Made by a program: the position numbers and the translations under genes
The notes under the pieces: model-generated
Told to the model about the DNA's origin: nothing
Database searches by the model: none
Seen by the model: the letters and a program-made list of their open reading frames with translations, nothing else
Assembly: GCA_003516865.1 (NCBI GenBank)
Contig: DPBR01000048.1
Location: 41,590-53,500 of the forward strand
DNA from: Oscillospiraceae bacterium
Lineage (GTDB): Bacteria > Bacillota > Clostridia > Oscillospirales > Ruminococcaceae
Direction: 5' to 3'
DNA length: 11,911 bases
In this document: piece by piece, positions 7,141-11,911 of the stretch
How positions within the stretch are numbered: the stretch's first letter is position 1
Layout of the letters: each line of letters starts with the position of its first letter

Positions 7141-7177
7141 ACAGCAAAAATTTCATATAATAAGGAAGGATTTTATT

Positions 7178-8461
7178 ATGGCTTCAAGCGTTATTGTCGG
7201 AACCCAGTGGGGCGACGAGGGCAAGGGTAAAATCATTGACATTATGGCGAAAAAAGCGGACGTTGTTATCCGTTCAAGCGGCGGAAACAACGCAGGTCAC
7301 ACGGTCGTTCACGGAAAGGATACCTATAAGCTTCACCTGCTCCCGTCGGGCATTCTCTACCCGCAGACCCTCTGTCTGATAGGAAGCGGAGTCGTTGTAG
7401 ACCCCGGCGTTCTCCTCGGCGAAATTTCCGAGATGAACAAGCACGGGATATCCTGCGATAATCTGAGAATAGACGCGCGCGCGGACGTTATTATGCCGTG
7501 GCACAGGGAGCTTGACAAGCTTGAAGAAGAGTTCAAGGCAAAGCAGACGGGCGTTAACGTTGGAACAACCGGCAGAGGTATAGGCCCTTGCTACGCGGAT
7601 AAGGCGGACAGAGTAGGTATCCGTATGTACGACCTCGTTCACCCCGAATGTTTGAAAAAACTCGTGAAAAATACCGGCGAATTGAAAAATCTTATCATAG
7701 AAAAAGTATTCGGCGGAAAGGCGCTCGACCTTGACTCTGTTTACGAAGAGTACAAGGCTTACGGCGAAAAGCTTGCAAAATATATCACGGACGGCTCTGT
7801 TCTCGCGTTTAACGCATATAACGAGGGCAAAAAAGTGCTTTTCGAGGGCGCGCAGGCGACCCTTCTTGATATCGACTTCGGAACGTACCCGTTCGTCACC
7901 TCGTCGCACCCGATTGCGGGCGGCGCTTGCGTCGGTACCGGAATAGGCCCGAAGATTATCGACGAGGTAATCGGCGTCGGAAAGAGCTATACAACCCGTG
8001 TAGGAAACGGTCCGTTCCCCACGGAGCTTGACAACGAGCTTGGCGAACTTATCAGAAACAAGGGCGGGGAATTCGGCGCTACCACGGGCAGGCCGAGAAG
8101 AACAGGCTGGTTTGACGCGGTTATTATGCGGCACGCGGTTCGCGTAAACGGTCTTACCGCGCTTGCCATCAACAAATTCGACACTCTGAGCAACCTCGGA
8201 AATCTTCAGGTCTGCACGGCGTACAAGAAGTCCGACGGAACCGTTCTCAGCGACTTCCCGATGACCCTTGAAGAACTCGCCGACTGCACTCCCATATATG
8301 AAGAAATCGAGGGATATACGGGCGATATTTCGGCTTGCCGCAAGTTTGAAGAGCTTCCCGAAAAATGCCGCGCGTATATAACCCGCCTTGAAGAACTCTG
8401 CGGCTGCCCGATTAAGATAATCGGCGTGGGCGCGGGCAACGACCAGGTTATTTTCCGCTGA
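7178..8461 (+). CDS. purA: Adenylosuccinate synthetase
   Basis: PurA joins IMP and aspartate using GTP to make adenylosuccinate, the first committed step from IMP to AMP, in the cytoplasm. The 427-residue length is typical. The P-loop-like signature GTQWGDEGKGK is at residues 8-18, with catalytic Asp13 in it, and GGNNAGHTV contains His41; both fall at the numbering known from the E. coli enzyme. Further signatures are GTTGRGIGPCYADK, the TTRVGNGPFPTEL loop and GATTGRPRRTGWFD. AAGGAAGGA at 7162-7170 is well placed for the ATG. The TGA stop shares its last base with the ATG of ymdB, so the two genes are translationally coupled. Both aspS and purA use aspartate, and ansA downstream makes it from asparagine, though this may be coincidence. 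Confidence 0.98.
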   Translation: MASSVIVGTQWGDEGKGKIIDIMAKKADVVIRSSGGNNAGHTVVHGKDTYKLHLLPSGILYPQTLCLIGSGVVVDPGVLLGEISEMNKHGISCDNLRIDARADVIMPWHRELDKLEEEFKAKQTGVNVGTTGRGIGPCYADKADRVGIRMYDLVHPECLKKLVKNTGELKNLIIEKVFGGKALDLDSVYEEYKAYGEKLAKYITDGSVLAFNAYNEGKKVLFEGAQATLLDIDFGTYPFVTSSHPIAGGACVGTGIGPKIIDEVIGVGKSYTTRVGNGPFPTELDNELGELIRNKGGEFGATTGRPRRTGWFDAVIMRHAVRVNGLTALAINKFDTLSNLGNLQVCTAYKKSDGTVLSDFPMTLEELADCTPIYEEIEGYTGDISACRKFEELPEKCRAYITRLEELCGCPIKIIGVGAGNDQVIFR

Positions 8462-9231
8462 TGAAAATAATCTTCATAGGCGATGTTGTCGGAAAAAGCG
8501 GCTGCGAAGCTCTTTCCTCAAAGCTCTTCGAGATTAAGAACGAGTATAAAGCCGAGCTTGTTATTGTAAACGGCGAAAACAGCGCCGAGGGAAACGGCGT
8601 CGACCGCCGCTCGGAGCAGACGATTTTTGACGCGGGCGCGGACGTTATCACAACAGGAAATCACGCGTTCAACAAGCACGAAATAAACGAGGAATTCGAG
8701 CGCAGCGACAGGCTTATCCGTCCCGCGAATTTCGGAAGCGCGCTTCCGGGAAACGGAATGTGCGAGCTGGATTTCGGGAGTTTTAAGGTGTGCGTGATAA
8801 ACCTCATCGGAACGGCTTTTATGCAGCCTGTGGATAATCCGTTCAAGTGCGCGGAGGAACTGCTTTCGCAGACGGCGGCGAAGAATATTATCGTTGATTT
8901 TCACGCGGAGGCTACTTCGGAAAAGCGCGCAATGGGATTTTTCCTCGCAGGAAAGGTTTCGGCTGTCCTCGGAACGCACACTCACGTTCAAACCGCGGAC
9001 GAGCAGATTATCGACGGCACGGGTTATATAACGGACGTTGGAATGACGGGCGCGAAAGACTCGGTTCTCGGCGTTGAAAAGGACATCATAATCGAAAAAT
9101 TTCTCACATATCGTCATATCAGACACGTTTTTGCGGGCGGCGAGTGCATAATATGCGGAGTTTGCCTTGAAATTGATGAAAAAAGCGGAAAGTGCGTTTC
9201 GATTGAACGTTTTTGCAGAAATTCAAAATAA
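8461..9231 (+). CDS. ymdB: YmdB-type metallophosphoesterase (2',3'-cyclic nucleotide phosphodiesterase family)
   Basis: The 256-residue protein belongs to the YmdB family of two-metal phosphoesterases; the Bacillus subtilis member cleaves 2',3'-cyclic nucleotides and affects biofilm and motility choices. Metal-binding and catalytic positions seen are Asp8 (GDVVG), Glu39-Asn40 (NGENSAEG), Asn67-His68 (TGNHAFN), His148 (DFHAEATSEK), His173 and His175 (GTHTHVQT), followed by DVGMTGAKDSVLG. The usual Trp-Asp after the GNH motif (GNHTWD in relatives I recall) is Phe-Asn here. The length is close to the usual 264. The ATG overlaps the purA stop by one base and has no strong ribosome binding site of its own, so it probably depends on purA translation. 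In Bacillus, ymdB lies directly before spoVS; here element B separates them. Confidence 0.95.
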   Translation: MKIIFIGDVVGKSGCEALSSKLFEIKNEYKAELVIVNGENSAEGNGVDRRSEQTIFDAGADVITTGNHAFNKHEINEEFERSDRLIRPANFGSALPGNGMCELDFGSFKVCVINLIGTAFMQPVDNPFKCAEELLSQTAAKNIIVDFHAEATSEKRAMGFFLAGKVSAVLGTHTHVQTADEQIIDGTGYITDVGMTGAKDSVLGVEKDIIIEKFLTYRHIRHVFAGGECIICGVCLEIDEKSGKCVSIERFCRNSK

Positions 9232-9240
9232 TTTATATAA

Positions 9241-9424
9241 GGGAACCTCTAAAAACCGGGACGCGAGCAGATTTCGTACATGACTTATATCAGATGCTAG
9301 GCGCCAAACCGCAGCGTTTTCGCGAAGCGATAATGCGTATACTTGATGTATTTCAAGGTTTGGTAACGACGCAGATGATATAAGTCATAGAAATCTGCCG
9401 TGAAGGAGGTTTTTAGAGGTGACC
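9241..9424. mobile_element. MITE-like element B (184 bp, no transposase)
   Basis: The ends are GGGAACCTCTAAAAACC (9241-9257) and GGTTTTTAGAGGTGACC (9408-9424), inverted copies matching at 15 of 17 bases. ATAA flanks both sides (9237-9240 and 9425-9428) as a 4-bp target duplication. A long inner stem pairs ATGACTTATATCA (9280-9292) with 9376-9388, extended outward by AGATTTC/GAAATCT, and an innermost stem pairs CCAAACC (9304-9310) with GGTTTGG (9357-9363). On the minus strand the loop reads TTGAAATACATCAAGTAT (complement of 9339-9356). No transposase ORF is present; the minus-strand ORF crossing it spills into flanking DNA and looks accidental. It resembles IS5-type non-autonomous elements in having ACCTCT-like ends, but that assignment is a guess. 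Confidence 0.87.
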
Positions 9425-9476
9425 ATAATAAACTATTCAGAAAGGTGAAACATAATTGTTTCATAGGGTGAGTAAG

Positions 9477-9737
9477 ATGGAAGTGGTTAAGGTATCGGCA
9501 CATTCCGTACCGAAGTCTGTTGCGGGCGCAATCGCGGCAGTTGTACGCGAAAACCGCGAGGTCGAGGTTCAGGCTGTCGGCGCGGGCGCGGCAAATCAGG
9601 CTGTAAAGTCAATAGCAATCGCGAGAAGCTATATGGCGCTTGTAGGCGTTGACCTTATTTGTATTCCCGCGTTTACGACTGTCATTATCGACGATGAAGA
9701 ACGCACGGCGATGAAATTTATCGTAGAGCCGCGCTGA
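9477..9737 (+). CDS. spoVS: Stage V sporulation protein S
   Basis: The 86-residue protein matches SpoVS in length and sequence along its whole extent: MEVVKVSAHSVPKSVAGAIA, the central QAVGAGAANQAVKSIAIARS and the C-terminal ERTAMKFIVEPR. SpoVS is a small Alba-fold-like, presumed nucleic-acid-binding protein needed for normal spore coat and late sporulation steps in Bacillus; relatives also occur in bacteria that do not sporulate. The ATG at 9477 is chosen over an in-frame TTG at 9456 because AGGGTGAG (9464-9471) precedes it and the protein then has the standard family length. In Bacillus the gene follows ymdB; here element B sits 52 bases upstream of the start, so its native promoter region has been disturbed. 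It is followed almost immediately by ansA. Confidence 0.97.
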   Translation: MEVVKVSAHSVPKSVAGAIAAVVRENREVEVQAVGAGAANQAVKSIAIARSYMALVGVDLICIPAFTTVIIDDEERTAMKFIVEPR

Positions 9738-9739
9738 AA

Positions 9740-10657
9740 TTGAAAAAAATTCTTCTGATAACCACGGGCGGCACGATAGCCTGCTCCGACGTCAACAGCG
9801 GCAGAACGCCCGAAAGCACGGCGGAAGAACTTCTCGAAAAAGTACCGGAGCTGCCTGAAAATACGCAGATTGACTGCGTTTCGCCGTTCTGCAAGGACAG
9901 CACGGATATGTCGCCGAGCGAGTGGACGGCGCTTGCGAAGCTTATTCGTGAGAAATACGCGGATTACTGCGGATTTGTGATAACGCACGGCACGGATACG
10001 CTCGGCTATGCGGCTGCGGCGCTTTCCTGCCTTATAGAAAACAGCGAAAAGCCCGTTGTGCTCACGGGGAGTATGAAACCTATGGGCGCGCGCGGCTCGG
10101 ACGCTCCCGAAAATCTCAAAAATGCGCTTTTTTACGCCGCAGACGAGGGTTCGCGCGGCGTCTGCGTTGTATTTGACGGGAAAATAATCGACGGTTGCTG
10201 CGCGGTCAAGGTTGACACGGAGAGCGTTTCAGCGTTCGAGAGCGTAAACGAGCGCGAAAAACAGCACGGTGAAACGCGATTTTTCGACAGAATGGACGAG
10301 AGAGTTGCCGTTGTTACGATAACTCCGGGCGCTGAACCGCCTATTATTCCCGAAAACACAAAGGCGGTTGTCGTTCTCGGCTTCGGAATGGGCGGAATAC
10401 CGTCTTGCCGCGGCTGGTCGGAATGGCTCGAAAAGCTGCTTGAACGCGGAGCTTACGCTGTGATGTCAACGCAGGTTCTGCGCGGCGGGAGCAATCTTTC
10501 GCTGTATAAGGTCGGAAGCGTGCTTCTCGGAAAGTGCGGCGTTGTTGACGCAGGGAAAATGACCGCGCAATACGCGGCGATGAGGACAATGTTCGCGCTT
10601 GCTTATTCGGAGGATTTCGAGAGCTTCAAGCGCGTTTTTCTTCAGAATAAACAATAA
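9740..10657 (+). CDS. ansA: L-asparaginase (type I-like, cytoplasmic)
   Basis: The enzyme hydrolyses L-asparagine to aspartate and ammonia. The 305-residue protein has the family's two threonine motifs: TTGGTIA with nucleophile Thr12, and THGTDTL with Thr85-Asp86, plus the supporting Lys113 in TGSMKP and the DSTDM segment at 53-57. No signal peptide is present, so it should be cytoplasmic, in line with type I enzymes. The length is slightly short of the usual 320-340. The start is TTG, only two bases after the spoVS stop, with no clear ribosome binding site, so translation probably depends on ribosomes finishing spoVS. Linking an asparaginase to spoVS is unusual; shared expression during sporulation or starvation is possible but only inferred. 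Glutaminase side activity cannot be judged. Confidence 0.94.
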   Translation: MKKILLITTGGTIACSDVNSGRTPESTAEELLEKVPELPENTQIDCVSPFCKDSTDMSPSEWTALAKLIREKYADYCGFVITHGTDTLGYAAAALSCLIENSEKPVVLTGSMKPMGARGSDAPENLKNALFYAADEGSRGVCVVFDGKIIDGCCAVKVDTESVSAFESVNEREKQHGETRFFDRMDERVAVVTITPGAEPPIIPENTKAVVVLGFGMGGIPSCRGWSEWLEKLLERGAYAVMSTQVLRGGSNLSLYKVGSVLLGKCGVVDAGKMTAQYAAMRTMFALAYSEDFESFKRVFLQNKQ

Positions 10658-10674
10658 CCGAAAGGCTTCATATT

Positions 10675-11589
10675 ATGAAATATATTCCCGTTGAACAGCT
10701 AAATACTGCCGCAAAGTCGCCTGAACAGCTTATCGGCGACGGCGAAAAAATCTACGCTGAGCAGATTGAAAACGCCGCGCAGGGGATATTTGAACGCCGC
10801 GAAAAAAGACCGGTTGTGCTTCTTTCGGGACCGTCGGGTTCGGGAAAAACCACGTCCGCGCACAGAATTGCGGTTCTGCTTGCGGATATGGGCTGCAAGG
10901 CGCACACGATTTCGATGGATAACTATTTTCTTCCGATGCACGAAAACGAGGCTGCGCGCGATGAGAACGGGAATATTGACTTTGAAAGCCCGCTGAGGCT
11001 TGATATCCCTCTGTTCAAAAATCACCTCGAAATGCTTTTTAAAGGCGAAGAAATCGAAGTTCCCTTGTTTGACTTCGCAAAACAGGAGCGTCAGAGCGGG
11101 TTGCCGCTCAAAAGAACAGGCGGCGATATCGTAATTCTTGAGGGAATACACGCGCTTAATCCGCTTGTTACGGGAAATTCCGAGGATTTCACCACCTGCG
11201 TTTACGTCAGCGTGAGAACGCGAATTTCCGATGGAGAAAAAATTCTTCACCCATCGAAAATCAGGCTTATGCGCAGACTTATGCGCGACAAACTGTACCG
11301 CGGCAGAAGTATAAGCGAAACTTTTGAGTTCTTCAAGTCCGTTGAGCGCGGCGAAAACCTCTATATTATGCCGTACAAGAACCGCGCGAATTTCGATATC
11401 GATACGTTTATTGAGTACGAACCGCTGGTTTACCGCGATATTCTCCTCCCTGAGCTTGAGAAAGCTTCGGCAGACTGCGCGGATTACTGTGATTATTCAG
11501 ACATCGAGTATTTTCTGAAGCTGCTTTCGCCCGTTGACAGCAGCATAGTTCCCGAAAATTCTCTCATCAGAGAGTTTATCGGCGGTTGA
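10675..11589 (+). CDS. Uridine kinase-like P-loop nucleoside kinase
   Basis: The 304-residue protein belongs to the phosphoribulokinase/uridine kinase family, whose members use ATP or GTP to phosphorylate uridine, cytidine or related compounds. The Walker A loop GPSGSGKTT lies at residues 52-60. SMDNYF at 80-85 supplies the likely catalytic Asp82. PLFDF at 130-134 and LEGIHALN at 155-162 match the substrate and Walker B-type segments of the family. A 45-residue N-terminal helical extension precedes the kinase domain; longer relatives carry threonyl-tRNA-synthetase-like domains there, which this protein lacks. The C-terminal 60 residues are Asp/Glu/Tyr-rich. GAAAGG at 10660-10665 serves the ATG. 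It follows ansA by 17 bases, so spoVS, ansA and this gene are probably co-transcribed. The exact substrate is not certain. Confidence 0.87.
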   Translation: MKYIPVEQLNTAAKSPEQLIGDGEKIYAEQIENAAQGIFERREKRPVVLLSGPSGSGKTTSAHRIAVLLADMGCKAHTISMDNYFLPMHENEAARDENGNIDFESPLRLDIPLFKNHLEMLFKGEEIEVPLFDFAKQERQSGLPLKRTGGDIVILEGIHALNPLVTGNSEDFTTCVYVSVRTRISDGEKILHPSKIRLMRRLMRDKLYRGRSISETFEFFKSVERGENLYIMPYKNRANFDIDTFIEYEPLVYRDILLPELEKASADCADYCDYSDIEYFLKLLSPVDSSIVPENSLIREFIGG

Positions 11590-11639
11590 CGCTTCGCTTC
11601 AGTCGGTCGCTTCGCTTCAGTCGGTCGCTTCGCTTCAGT
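11590..11639. repeat. Tandem repeat, 18-bp unit, two full copies and one partial
   Basis: CGCTTCGCTTCAGTCGGT occurs at 11590-11607 and 11608-11625 exactly, then its first 14 bases at 11626-11639. The array begins directly after the kinase stop codon and leads into the inverted repeat at 11637. Each unit contains two CGCTT words, the complement of the GAAGCG words found in the other intergenic repeats here. Copy number is likely to vary between strains. Confidence 0.9.
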
Positions 11640-11840
11640 GCCTCCGGCGGCCTAAGACCTTTTATTTCGCTTCGCGTCAGTGGCTCAGTTTGCCTCACAG
11701 GTGCAACTCGGCAGCGAGTCCCGCTAAACTGCTCCAAGTTTTCACCGAGCTTTGGTTAAGCACCGCGAAGCGATTGAAGTCTTTTTGGAGTTTTTAGAAC
11801 CTTTTTCTTCAGAAAAAGGTTCTAAACCGCCGGAGGCACT
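11637..11840. repeat. 204-bp nested inverted-repeat segment
   Basis: AGTGCCTCCGGCGG (11637-11650) is perfectly inverted at 11827-11840. Similarity continues inward with gaps (TA-RR-ACCTTTT on both arms), about 23 of 27 positions. A second inner pair, TCGCTTCGCG (11667-11676) with CGCGAAGCGA (11764-11773), and a third, GGCTCAGTTT (11682-11691) with AAACTGCTCC (11726-11735, 8 of 10), nest inside it. The innermost hairpin is ACTCG-GCAG-CGAGT (11706-11719). There is no ORF. It could be a decayed miniature element or two opposed copies of a palindromic repeat; no target duplication is obvious. Confidence 0.6.
11793..11826. terminator. Strong 15-bp AT-rich hairpin, possible transcription end
   Basis: TTTAGAACCTTTTTC (11793-11807) pairs perfectly with 11812-11826 around the loop TTCA. 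The stem is long but lacks a following T-run on the plus strand, while the stem itself carries T-runs, so it is not a textbook intrinsic terminator. It lies about 200 bases after the kinase gene and is the only strong stem that could end that transcript. It may equally be part of the repeat family around it. Confidence 0.4.
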
Positions 11841-11911
11841 CCGCGCGAAGCGCGGGACTGGAGCGAAGCGACAAATACGCGTAAAAAAGCGCTAAAGGGG
11901 TCTGGGGGAAA
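11841..11911. other. Non-coding tail of the intergenic repeat region
   Basis: CCGCGC-GAA-GCGCGG (11841-11855) forms a compact 6-bp hairpin directly after the CCGCCGGAGGCACT repeat. GGAGCGAAGCG follows at about 11861-11871, then AT-rich DNA and a G-rich end. Together with 11590-11840 this makes 322 bases without a gene; no ORF, promoter or RNA gene of known class was found in it. Confidence 0.5.

Noticed and set aside
7156..7161. TATAAT just upstream of purA as a promoter
   Set aside because: A start about seven bases downstream would remove the purA ribosome binding site from the mRNA, and the hexamer 17 bases upstream (TTAAGT) is a poor -35 box.
9297..9503. 68-codon minus-strand ORF across element B and the start of spoVS
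   Set aside because: It runs from inside spoVS into the inverted-repeat element, has no recognisable protein features and no ribosome binding site.
1..11840. Whole window as a composite transposon flanked by CCGCCGGAGGCACT copies
   Set aside because: The 14-mer also occurs inverted at 11637 and looks like a common intergenic repeat; the genes between are core housekeeping genes and there is no transposase.

Overview
This window looks like chromosome from a Firmicute of the class Clostridia, probably a gut Oscillospirales/Ruminococcaceae-type genome. The basis is moderate GC content, strong GGAGG-type ribosome binding sites, consensus sigma-A promoters, a spoVS sporulation gene, and ymdB close to spoVS as in Bacillus. 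Species cannot be named from the sequence. No tRNA, rRNA, CRISPR array, phage gene or transposase gene was seen. Most genes are housekeeping; the interest lies between them.

Layout. (1) Positions 1-842: a minus-strand gene for a small two-helix membrane protein with a Pro/Gln-rich linker and a C-terminal zinc ribbon, with its own terminator and a perfect consensus promoter; the aspS promoter lies back-to-back with it. (2) 843-5868: aspS (aspartyl-tRNA synthetase), a divergent small sigma-70-like protein, and a 916-residue single-pass membrane protein with a long acidic cytoplasmic part and a large outside domain. The three are closely spaced and probably one transcript. (3) 5865-7140: a sigma-A promoter overlapping the previous stop codon, a 196-bp transposase-less inverted-repeat element (element A) starting right after the -10 box, a 35-residue membrane microprotein, and a YesL/DUF624-type membrane protein. 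(4) 7178-9231: purA and a YmdB-type phosphodiesterase overlapping by one base. (5) 9241-9424: a second inverted-repeat element (element B, 184 bp) between ymdB and spoVS. (6) 9477-11589: spoVS, an L-asparaginase starting with TTG two bases after spoVS, and a uridine-kinase-like P-loop kinase. (7) 11590-11911: non-coding DNA made of short tandem and inverted repeats, part of which also occurs at the very start of the window.

The most notable result is that elements A and B, whose terminal repeats differ beyond the first bases, share one design: ends beginning GG, 4-bp AT-rich target duplications, a middle stem, an inner CAAA(A)C stem, and an 18-base core identical at 16 positions. When each insertion is undone, both empty sites contain TATAATAAA, at or overlapping a sigma-A -10-like box. 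This suggests one mobile-element family with a taste for promoter -10 regions, affecting the leader of the microprotein/yesL unit and the start region of spoVS. Gene functions below rest on recognised family motifs; the regulatory consequences are inference.
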